A stretch of 26,208 nt of DNA from Ectocarpus siliculosus. Taxonomy: Eukaryota; Sar; Phaeophyceae; Ectocarpales; Ectocarpaceae. The DNA is taken from contig FN648873.1 in the NCBI GenBank assembly GCA_000310025.1, forward strand, positions 1 through 26,208, given 5' to 3'. Position numbers and translations under genes: made by a program. This document shows, piece by piece, positions 18,474-26,208 of the stretch. The notes below the pieces were generated by a model. It did not search any database. It saw only the letters and a program-made list of their open reading frames with translations, and was not told the origin of the DNA. Numbering within the stretch: position 1 is the first letter of the stretch; every line of letters begins with the position of its first letter.

Positions 18474-18627
18474 ATTTCTCTAATTTTCTTTTCCGCGGCT
18501 GTCGTCAACCATTGCCTTTCGGTTTGAGTTCAACCAGTTCTACGCTTCCTCTCTCTTTGTGTTTTCCGAACCTTAGTCCACGCATTGGAAATAAAATACC
18601 GAGACCATGCTTGCGAGAGCTTGAGGG
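18313..18627. repeat. Second copy of the tandem duplication, CT run expanded
   Basis: This is near-identical to 18035-18300 on both sides of the microsatellite, with only a few substitutions (gtaggaggag for gtaagaagag, ccattgcc for ccattgtc). The CT run is much longer here. Confidence 0.92.
18402..18473. repeat. (CT)n microsatellite
   Basis: About 72 bp of CT dinucleotides with a single gt interruption. Frames through it encode only Leu-Ser or Arg-Glu repeats. Confidence 0.95.
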
Positions 18628-19865
18628 TCGCAGGCTACCAGACTGCAGCCAAATCACCTCTATGATCTCGGTTCTGGCCTTGCGCGAGAGATGACACACA
18701 AGACATACAATACATATTCCGTTGCACATGCTACATGTAACGAAGACAATACCATATACATGTGAGAGGTGTTCGCTATATCTTATACATCGCTTCGTTC
18801 TTTCAATCAAGCCCGTGGCTACAGGCTAGCCGCACGTTTTCCACCAGTCAGACTAGTCTAGTCTAGGTGTAGTCTCCCTCTCTCAGACTGCAGCACGCGC
18901 ACGTACCATTCCCGTTCATATGTCGTTGAACACACCACAGCTGGCGGTCGTCGGAAATTTATCCGCAGATATTTTCCCGCTGTCAATTGGAATTACCATT
19001 CCCACTCAAATCGTCCGGGTTCCCGTTCATTACCCCCAAACCGTTTCCTACAAAATTAAAGTGCGGTTATCATCTGTGCGAACGTCGGGTGGGTAACGTC
19101 GTCAGTGGTTGGGACCCAGGTGACCTGCTGTCTTCTATCTTGCCCTCAATGTTTGTTTCGATGTCAACATTTTCGTACTGCGGTTGTTTTATCCAACCTA
19201 AAACAGATTCCTCTCGTCACGCCGACCAAAACTCGCATCATATGCCACACAGACAGATAGACGGACTCCCTGGGAAAAAGGAAAAAGTTCCATCTCTTGA
19301 GGCCGGGGCTATATGCCTACACACTGCTGTTTTTGTCATGGATTGTTATCGGGCATTAAAAATCGGTCCAAGGGGGTGCGGTATCTTATGCAACATACGG
19401 CACTGCTTCTCGGACTGCAGCGATGATGTCTGTCTATACACTGCTGTTCACATGAAATATTTACCTGGAGGCGTTCGAATTGACGAAGCCGTTCGGGTCG
19501 CCAGCTCGACGACTCCACTACCCTCGTCCTGCAGAACTCCATGACCTGCGGCTTCGCCTGCCGCCCCCCTACCGCCAGGATGGATAGCAGTGCCTGACAA
19601 AGCGGCTGCTCCTCAAAGCGTCTCCGAGTGGATCCGTAGGGGTTGCGCAGCCGGAGCAACGACTCTTATCCCGTTCTCTACACCAACGAGTACCACACCG
19701 ACAAATGTATCCACAACCTGGCTCAGGAAATCGCCAAGATGCCCACTGTGATCTTGGCTCGTCATCGTACGAACGTGATATGTACCTTTGCTGTCCGACG
19801 CGACACCTGGTACAGCACATGTACAACCGGAGATCATCACCAACGAGAAAAAAAAAATTATGAGA
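18628..19865. other. Long stretch without a recognisable gene
   Basis: Open frames exist (185 codons + at 18987-19544; 107-108 codons - at 19336-19895) but show no family motif, and the two strands compete. Part of 19600-19850 read on minus gives a smooth stretch (TSQDHSGHLGDFLSQVVDTF), which could be a worn protein remnant. I could not assign it. Confidence 0.4.
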
Positions 19866-20144
19866 TTTATTTTGTTTTCTTTCGAATTGCTTCATTATTT
19901 CTTCGGTTTCTAGGCTACGTGTTGGGGAGAGAGACGCACGAAACGCTCATCGTCTCTCCGGCCGCGTTAGCTGCAAAGGCCGGCGTCAACTCTTACAAAT
20001 CCATCTCTCTCCCCACAAATACTAGCCGGGGGACTACGACTGCAAACGCAGGAGTCCCAAAACTGACCAAGTCCTCAAATGGTACACACCATTCTACAAC
20101 ACCCACATCGAGGTCAGTTTCTGGACGACTACCGAATAAGTCAA
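19866..20144 (-). repeat. Terminal region of DIRS-like copy 2 with two hairpins
   Basis: It corresponds to the 197-bp repeat of copy 1. Sequence similarity is limited to the edges, but both hairpins occur in the same order with different stem sequences. Only one copy was seen, so the second terminal repeat is either lost or too diverged. Confidence 0.6.
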
Positions 20145-21354
20145 CTATCCGTTCCCCCAGACGGTCCCCTCCCCCGGCTGTCTCGATACGATCCTACTGC
20201 CGTCTGTAAGTTTCCGTGACACTCGCCGCGAATCCTCTACATTGTTTCGCGCGTACGGCTTGTATGCATCCGACCTCCACTTCCCTTCTCTCTGAATCAC
20301 TCGTTCTGCGATGTCTCCGCCCGATGCAAGAGCCGTCGCGCCTCCAATTCGCAACGATTGCAACGCGTACTCCTGGGGGTTACGCCCCGACCTCGCTACC
20401 ACTTCTCTGAGTGCACGGAGGGCAGCAGTATACCTCACTACTCTCACTGCTCTTCCACTGCGGTACGAAGCCAACGGTGCGGAGTCAGGGAACGTCGCAT
20501 GACACGATAACAGCTCCACCACAAGAGCCACCGCGCCGCCGCGTGCTCTCACACCTGACTGCGGTCCGGTGACTTCGTCTCGCGTACGAACCCGTATGTT
20601 TCCTTTCTGCTCTTGATCGGCCTTGTGCCCTCTAAACCTCATTTCGACACGGTCTGCTCTACGATAGTGACTAAAGACTAATTGCGTCTCGCCAGCAAAC
20701 AATGCTACGTCCGCCCTCGTAAGACAGTGTGCCTCATGCACCCTGCCCGCATCATTCGCGAACACCTCATCAGACCGTGTGATAAAGAGATAGGACAAGC
20801 ACAGACACAGCCACATCACTCTGCCCCCTTCCCCCCAGTTCTGGCTTGCGCTTTCCCCGTCCAGCAGCATACGCCAAGACACAGGCAGGCGCACACGGCG
20901 TACCGTCCCCACAGCCACGTGGTTCCTCGCAATCCCCCTTAGCGCACATTTCAACATCGAAGACGACAAGTCTAGCTCGACAGAAGCTTCCAGCCTATGA
21001 AAATGTTGTACAGCCGTGTAGTTTTCCGGATATTGTACTCGCTAGATTACCCTCAGACTCGAAACACCAGGCTACGAAGTCTATCAACTCCCACACATGA
21101 AGGTCCCCGGCACGTTGCCCTAGGAACTTGGGCTTCTCCGTCAGCCTGCGAAACGTGCACCAAGAGTTGAAGCCTGACGTGTAAGTCCTTCTAGACGAAG
21201 ACGCAACTGAGTGCTCGACGAAGCTGCATGCCAAGACGTCGGTAACAAAGTCCCGTCCTGCCTGTCCCAGGTCCTGAACCTGCTGATAGCCCTGGAGCCA
21301 ACCTCGTGTAGACCGGCGTGCTGCCGTTCGATTTAGCGGCAGGTGCGCTGCCAT
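20145..21354 (-). pseudogene. DIRS-type tyrosine recombinase, frameshifted and His-to-Gln
   Basis: The N-terminal part (21354 to about 21025) includes LGQAGRDFVTDVLACS, SVASSSRRTYTSGFNSW and VAWCFESEGNLASTISGKL. The frame then shifts near 21018-21025, and the rest (to 20145) continues with AVQHFHRLEA, LLKCALRG-like SSMLKCALRGIARN, FITRSDEVFAN, YALQSLRIGGATALASGG and GKWRSDAYKPY. Alignment with copy 1 is continuous across the shift. Arg of TRSDE, Arg of SLRIGG and Tyr of DAYKPY remain, but the catalytic His (ALHSLR in copy 1) is Gln here. The frame opens with no ATG for the second part (first codon TTG). A defective enzyme is therefore likely on two counts. Confidence 0.85.
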
Positions 21355-21543
21355 CCGAGGTAGGCCCCCCCGCTACGCGGGAGAGCCCGCACCCCTATTT
21401 GTCTTTCCCGTGGGTGAAGAAGCCAGCGGCCTTGGGTCTCGCGCCGCCCTCGCCAGCGGCGCGCGCCTCTCCTCCGCGCCCTCCCCCGTTGCCGTGGCCA
21501 ACGCCGCGCGCGCCGGTTTGCCGGAGTTTCGGACGCTCCGCGC

Positions 21544-22266
21544 CTAGCGTGGGAAGGGGTTCTGGGCGTGGATGTGTGGGCAGTTACGATCATGGCAACC
21601 GGACGACGAGTTGAAGGCGAAGCAGTAACCACGAGCGTGTCGAGCGATGCCGCCACTTTCTCTGTCACCAGGACGCCTTTGCGAAGCAAGGATTGCCACT
21701 CCATCTGCGACAGTTTTGAAACTGCCGGAGGCCGCCCCAGGATGAGCCACGCTTTTACCCGGCGGAGGTCCCCCCACATCCGCGCTCTATCCTTTGCCGT
21801 AGCCTTAGCCGCCTCGGCGCTGGGTGTAGCGGGGGCCCGAGAGGCCGATGGTGGGGCGGTTGTGCCCACCATTTGCACCCCCCCCCGGAAGGCCAGGTCC
21901 TGCTGCTTGGGTGGCGATCAGGTCGTCGATCGTTGCTTGAAGCTGCTGGCGATCGCCGGCAGCCTCATCGCGCTTCCGCTGCAGCTCCTCCCTCAGGCCG
22001 TCCACCAGCCCGCGGAGAGAAGCGAGCTCAGTCTCATCAGCGGGGGGGTCGCCGCGGGTGCCTGTCCCTGGCGCTCGCGAGGAGGATACCGCTCGACGCC
22101 TCGCGGGAGTACGTGATCCGCTGCGCGTCGAGGGGCGAGCCGTCGAGCTCGCCACCGATCGCGCGGTAGACCTCCTCGTGTGTGGTGTCGAAGGTGTCGC
22201 CGCCCGACCTCGCCCTGCTTGCCCAGCCGCTGCCCTGCCGCTCCGCGTGGAGGCCCGTGTCGGCAT
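21544..22266 (-). pseudogene. DIRS-like Gag remnant with CCCH finger, middle deleted
   Basis: The frame starting at 22266 begins with a basic Arg/Ser/Ala-rich stretch and then a coiled-coil-like segment, LRGLVDGLREELQRKRDEAA, matching the order in copy 1 Gag. Other minus-strand frames (21878-21333 and 21777-21544) carry RVKAWLILGRPPAVSKLSQM and the zinc finger YCFAFNSSSGCHDRNCPHIHA shape (Cys-x8-Cys-x4-Cys-x3-His). The first five residues of the finger are shared with copy 1 (YCFAF). Much of the ~200-residue central domain is missing and at least two frame changes occur. The GC-rich stretch 21355-21543 looks like the Gly/Arg tail and the place where RT was lost. Confidence 0.72.
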
Positions 22267-22636
22267 CTGGTCGCGGTTGGAGTCGTATAAGCAGCGGACC
22301 GGCGGCAGGCGGCGGGCGAGCGTCAGGGCGGCGTTGCGGGAACACTTCTTTTCCTCTTCATCGTGGGCGTAGTCGATCGCGCGCCTGGATCTGCAGTTAG
22401 AATGGTCTACAAATCCTATCTTCGGGCGAAACTATCTGACGTGGGTTTTCGTCGGGCCCAGAACGACGCGTTGTTATATCGCGAGCTCGCGTTAGTTCGT
22501 TCTCGACGCCTGTGGATTGAATGGAGTGATTATTGCTGCTGACGCTACGGTCACCGGACGTCGACCAATCCCGAATATTTCTCTCTTTGGAACACTAGCG
22601 ATGGTTTCTCTTCTTTTTTTTTATATGTATATTTTC
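22267..22636. other. Leader region between copy 2 gag and satellite array
   Basis: No recognised gene. A 46-codon + frame (22402-22542, beginning MVYKSYLRAKLSDVG) has good composition but no other support. Confidence 0.35.
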
Positions 22637-23828
22637 TTGGATTCGGTGAACCCCGGTTCGCCATCGGCACGGGTGCTTCCACTCATTGGCGCGTCCCGTG
22701 CTGACACGTGTTTTTTTTTTTCGATGCGTTGGATACGGTGAACTCCACTTGCCAACAGCGCGGGTGCTTCCACTCATTGGCGCGTCCCTCGCTGAAACTG
22801 ACAACACATATGCAGCACGGGTGCTTCCACTCATTGGCGCGTCCCGTGCTGATACGTGTTTTTTTTTTTTTTTCGATGCGTTGGATACGGTGAACTCCAC
22901 TTGCCAACAGCGCGGGTGCTTCCACTCATTGGCGCGTCCCTCGCTGAAACTGACAACACATTTGCAGCACGGGTGCTTCCACTCATTGGCGCGTCCCTTG
23001 CTGAAACTGACAACACATATGCAGCACGGGTGCTTCCACTCATTGGCGCGTCCCGTACTGATACGTGTACGACTTCGTTTTCGATGCGTGGAGATCGGTT
23101 AATTCTACTCGCCAACAGCACGGGTGCGTCCACTCATTGGCGCGTCCCGTGCTGATACGTGTACGGCGTTTTGTTCTTTCTTTTTGAGATCGGTTAACTC
23201 TACTCGCCGACAGCACGAGTGCTTCCACTCGTTGGCGCGTCCCGTGCTGAGGCTGACAACACATATGCAGCACGGGTGCTTCCACTCATTGGCGCGTCCC
23301 GTACTGATGCATGATTTGTGGTATTTCCTACCGCTGCGTTGAATTCGGTTAACTCTACTCGCCAACAGCGCGGGTGCTTCCACTCATTGGCGCGTCCCGT
23401 GCTGATACATGTACGGCGTTTTGTTCTTTCTTTTTGAGATCGGTTAACTCTACTCACCAACAGCACGAGTGCTTCCACTCATTGGCGCGTCCCGTGCTGA
23501 TACATGTACGGCGTTTTGTTCTTTCTTTTTGAGATCGGTTAACTCTACTCACCAACAGCACGAGTGCTTCCACTCATTGGCGCGTCCCGTACTGATGCAT
23601 GATTTGTGGTATTTTTCTACCGCTGCGTTGGATTCGGTTAACTCTACTCGCCAACAGCGCGGGTGCTTCCACTCATTGGCGTATCCCGTGCTGATACATG
23701 TATGACTTCGTGTTTCGTTGCGTTGAGATCGGTTAACTTCCACTCGCCAACAGCACGGACGAGTGCTTCCACTATTGGCGCGTCCCGTGCTGGTGCGTGT
23801 CCTTGTTTTTTTTTTTTCATTGAGATCA
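22637..23828. repeat. Satellite array with 14 hairpin-forming cores
   Basis: The core is CAGCACGGGTGCTTCCACTC then ATTGGCGCGTCCCGTGCTG; its first and last nine bases (CAGCACGGG / CCCGTGCTG) are inverted repeats. Cores begin near 22666, 22758, 22815, 22909, 22966, 23023, 23117, 23211, 23268, 23365, 23461, 23556, 23653 and 23750. Two spacer lengths occur: a short one giving a ~57-bp period (gaaactgacaacacat) and long ones giving ~92-97 bp, containing T-runs or gttttgttctttctttttga and gatcggttaactctactcgccaa. It lies about 370 bp upstream of the copy 2 gag. Frames across it encode repeats such as GRANEWKHPC and are by-products. Confidence 0.93.
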
Positions 23829-24612
23829 CTTCCGCATAGACAATCCTACGGCAGGTTGACGAGTTTTTGGCATGCATCAATTGCTGTCCGGGCGTTTTTG
23901 GTCGCTTAATCGTCGATGGACGTGACGTATTCTTATAGAAGGTTTGTGTCACAGCGGAATTAAATTTTGACGTGATGCCCCTCGAGACCGTGATGCACTC
24001 ACATGGACCGCTACCTGACGTTCCTCGCGAGTTCGAACCTCGCGTGTCACTTTCACCTCCCCCCCCTATTTTTTTCTCATCTTCTTTTTCCTTATGCATA
24101 CAGCACGTAGTTCGCTGTCTCGTTTTTTTTTCTCGTCTTCTTTGTTTTTCAGTCTTTTTCTTTGAGTCTTTCTCTCGCATGCATGTGTTTTTGCTTTTAT
24201 CCGTTCCCGTGAATGCTGTTGAATGCACTTTCCGATTACGTATGCGGCCGCTTTGTATGCCATGGGACTTGTCGATACCATCAGTGGGGACTTGTCAATA
24301 CCATCCGTGGAGACGATTGCTTACGTGAGTGGGCATATTATCGTCGATTCCTTCAGCTATATGCCCCTCTGTGCGCGGCACAGACAAGATTGTACCGGCA
24401 AGTAGTCCCTAGTAAGCCGGGGGAAACAGAAAACAAGGCACCTGCCTCATGTGCATACTCGTGACAGCATCATGCCCTACTGCCGCGGGTCGATTGGTTA
24501 TGTCCGATGCCGCAGGGTTCCTCCACCCCGTGCAGTACAATGGCTGCTATCAACCGCGACAAGTCAGCGTGCGACCATACAACAGGCCCCGCTCTTTCTT
24601 TTTGCCGTTGAA
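23829..24612. other. Stretch without a recognisable gene
   Basis: It holds a tRNA-like T-arm at 24027-24043 (see separate entry), T-rich runs, and a 23-bp direct repeat at about 24270-24315 (cttgtc-ataccatc-gtgg). No protein is supported. Confidence 0.35.
23972..24050 (+). other. tRNA-like acceptor and T-arm, not a full tRNA
   Basis: GCGAG-TTCGAAC-CTCGC (24027-24043) is a perfect 5-bp T-stem with a 7-nt T-loop and contains a GTTCGAACC B-box. The next seven bases GTGTCAC (24044-24050) pair with GTGATGC at 23972-23978 if two G-U pairs are allowed. I could not fold a D-arm or anticodon arm in the 48 nt between, and there is no A-box, so it may be a decayed tRNA, a tRNA-derived SINE piece or chance. 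Confidence 0.25.
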
Positions 24613-24702
24613 TTTTTTTCTTCAGAGAGAGTACGTCTCGGTTGGGACGAACCGCATTTTTTTTCTTCAGCGAGAGTACGTCTCGGTTGGGATGAACCGC
24701 AT
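24613..24702. repeat. 45-bp direct tandem repeat, two copies
   Basis: Two adjacent units contain a T-run, cttcag(a/c)gagagtacgtctc, then ggttggga(c/t)gaaccgcat. Only two or three positions differ. Confidence 0.9.
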
Positions 24703-25572
24703 CCCATGTTTGGGAAGGGACCTATCTGAGCGGCGCGGCGAGCGAGACTGCGGTGGCTTGCCGCCGCTTATCTTACTGCACCCTCCCCCCTCGTGCTAAA
24801 TGCACGCAGCGATGAGGTCACAAGAGTAGCGGGACGCGAATAGGAACACGGCCGACACGATGGATGTTGGACACGAGTACACACCTTTATATGGAGAGTC
24901 GCGTGCTGGTCACTTCCCCAATGCTTGCGCCGTGTCCCGTCCCGTCCTTTTCTAAACTGCCGCCGCTACTGCGTTAGGCGGCTGCTGCTGTCCTTCCGTT
25001 GCTTCACGCGCTCTGTAGCTGTCACACGTTACCCGACTTTGCTACAGCCCCTGCGTGGACTCGATCACGGAATGACACCCCCAACTATAGACTAATAATT
25101 CCAAACACCGTGACCCTGGGTTTCCGGTAGAAAATGAAGCCAAATTCTAATTCGACTGTTACAAAATAAACACCAGTTTATTCTATCTGCTTCGACGAAC
25201 AAACCTTCCTAAAAAAAAAAAACATTTTTTTTGTTCTGTGATGAAGAACGAGAAAGCCCGCTGTCAGAGCCAGCCTGCAGCACGCGCCCTGGCTAACGTT
25301 GTGGAGGACGTGCAACCTGGCGGTTATCTGGCGCTAAGGTGACAACTGCCCGATAGTATAGCCGTTTACATGGTGTCTGCGAACAGTTTGAGTGGTGTTC
25401 GTGGGGGTTTATTGGTCCGAGGAAGTGGCCTCACAACTTGCACAAGTTTTTGCTCTCATGTTCAAGCGCGCGCACGCTGTTGCCCGAGCTCATTTCTTCT
25501 CATCCCCCTCTCGTCCTCCCTTTGGACTCCGTTTTCTCACTCTACGCCTCTCCATCTTCTCTATTCGTCACG
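24703..25572. other. Upstream region of the terminal gene, no recognised feature
   Basis: No gene is supported between 24703 and the ATG at 25573. A poly-A/poly-T stretch lies at about 25211-25232. The last ~90 bases before 25573 are pyrimidine-rich (tctcatccccctctcgtcct and onwards), consistent with a 5' leader or promoter-proximal region. Confidence 0.35.
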
Positions 25573-25773
25573 ATGTCCTCCGCCCGCTGCGTCCAAGGTC
25601 GTTCTGCGGCGAGGGGTGTCCATTCCGAGGTCAACGCGAATGAAGCCCATCATCACCAAACCCGTGGGCGCACGGTCGCCAAGGCCACCAAATCCCCGTC
25701 CAAGTCCTACACGACTCCGAAGGAGAAGGGTCGCAAGACCATCGTCCGGAAGAAGAGGCGAGCGCCATCCTTG
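25573..25773 (+). CDS. Probable first exon of a small basic protein
   Basis: The 67 codons from ATG 25573 (context tcacgATGt) to a GTGAGT donor at 25774 have codons ending mainly in G or C and encode a very basic protein. MSSARCVQGRSAARGVHSEV is followed by a Lys/Arg/Ser/Thr-rich part with KSPSKSYTTPKEKGRK and RKKRRAP, a likely nuclear-localisation-type cluster. A polypyrimidine tract and ctag acceptor at about 25871-25890 could close a ~117-bp intron. The frame after it stays open for 61 codons to TGA at 26074-26076, but that part is Cys/His/Ser-rich and less convincing; the real second exon may lie elsewhere or beyond the window. Composition suggests a chromatin or ribosome-associated protein. 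I do not recognise the family. Confidence 0.45.
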
Positions 25774-25890
25774 GTGAGTCTCACGTGTTGTCCCCGAATA
25801 TATCCTGCATCGTTTGGAATGTAGGGCGCATGGGCGCATGCGCATACATGCACCCGTTTTGCCTTTTTTTTCGCGGTTTTTTTTTTCTAG
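25774..25890 (+). other. Candidate GT-AG intron
   Basis: It begins GTGAGTCTC and ends with a long T-tract and CTAG before gtccgccct. The splice preserves phase 0. It is the best-looking intron in the window but depends on the exon call. Confidence 0.4.
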
Positions 25891-26208
25891 GTCCGCCCTG
25901 TCGTTCGTTGTTCTCCCTTCTCACTTAAGTATACAATCGACCGCTGTGGCCGTTGTCGCTGTCTTGGCCCCTCTGCACCCACCCAGTGCATCCGGGCTCT
26001 GCACCCCGTCAGTGTTGCATTCATTCATTGCTCTCGCCCGCACCTCGCACGCTGTTCAATTGTTTTCAAGCATTGATCAGTAGCCACATCCCCGTGCCCA
26101 AGGCAGCTGCTCGCATCCATGCTCTCCGCAATCTACCATCGACCGTGCTGCAGTCATCCAGTGTACGCACACACAGAATTCGATTATTGCATCACGGGTA
26201 TAAATCAT

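Larger units (their letters stand above)
19866..22266 (-). mobile_element. DIRS-like retroelement copy 2, internally deleted
   Basis: On the minus strand a gag remnant (22266-21544) is followed directly by a recombinase remnant (21354-20145) and a terminal region (20145-19866) related to the end of copy 1. Shared end features are the tttcgaattgc-ttcat start, a hairpin with GAGAGACG / CGTCTCTC arms (19931-19938, 19953-19960), gaccaagtcc, and AATGGT-acac-ACCATT (20078-20093). The whole RT-RNase H gene is absent. Protein similarity to copy 1 is substantial but clearly not identity, so this is a different, older or sister lineage rather than a recent duplicate. Confidence 0.82.

Noticed and set aside
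18203-18694. Arg/Glu- or Leu/Ser-repeat frames
   Set aside because: They come from the CT microsatellite and are not a protein signal.
18987-19544. 185-codon + frame as a host gene
   Set aside because: Amino-acid composition is irregular, there is no domain, and the minus strand is also open; I could not support it.
22402-22542. 46-codon + frame beginning MVYKSYLRAKL
   Set aside because: Reasonable composition, but too short, with no promoter, homology or context support.
22595-23743. Long minus- and plus-strand frames (up to 138 codons) encoding repeats such as GRANEWKHPC or CFHSLARP
   Set aside because: They are translations of the hairpin satellite; several frames are open at once and amino-acid repeats follow the DNA period.

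Overview
This window looks like eukaryotic nuclear DNA: genes are sparse and mobile elements, satellites and microsatellites dominate. The reading frames that can be recognised are retrotransposon proteins. The types present (DIRS-like tyrosine-recombinase retroelements, an algal/stramenopile-style Copia gag and RNase H, a small TA-flanked DNA transposon), the moderate-to-high GC and one possible GT-AG intron would fit an alga or other protist. The species cannot be fixed from sequence alone. No bacterial operon, rRNA, convincing tRNA or CRISPR array was seen.

Layout. 1-3356: no gene; two diverged direct copies (about 1 kb each) of one sequence, plus microsatellites. 3357-5053: wreck of one Copia-type element, with the 3' part of pol (end of RT and RNase H) on + and a frameshifted gag on -, meeting tail to tail near 4126-4130. 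5054-6333: no gene. 6334-7308: non-autonomous Tc1/mariner-like element with 25-bp perfect terminal inverted repeats, flanking TA and large internal palindromes. 7413-13013: nearly complete DIRS-like retroelement on -, in the order Gag (CCCH zinc finger, RGG tail), RT-RNase H, tyrosine recombinase, then a 197-bp repeat present twice around a 359-bp spacer. About 13190-14880: satellite of about 14 units of ~120 bp directly upstream of that gag. 15.2-17.15 kb: a poorly supported + reading frame and an unrecognised - gene with a TATA-like box and possibly two exons. 17.2-19.86 kb: no gene; minisatellite and a duplicated CT-microsatellite block. 19866-22266: a second, internally deleted DIRS-like element on - (gag remnant and recombinase, no RT), whose recombinase is frameshifted and has Gln where copy 1 has the catalytic His. 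22637-23828: a second satellite of 14 hairpin-forming cores, again just upstream of a DIRS gag. 23.8-25.57 kb: no gene. 25573 to the end: probable first exon of a small Lys/Arg-rich protein with a GTGAGT donor.

How the parts work together. In DIRS retroelements Gag packages the RNA, RT-RNase H copies it, and the tyrosine recombinase integrates a circular DNA intermediate without target duplication; the terminal repeats allow circle formation. The points that most deserve attention are the two DIRS-like elements, their shared end hairpins, the one-base offset joining the RT and recombinase frames in copy 1, and the hairpin-rich satellite next to each gag.
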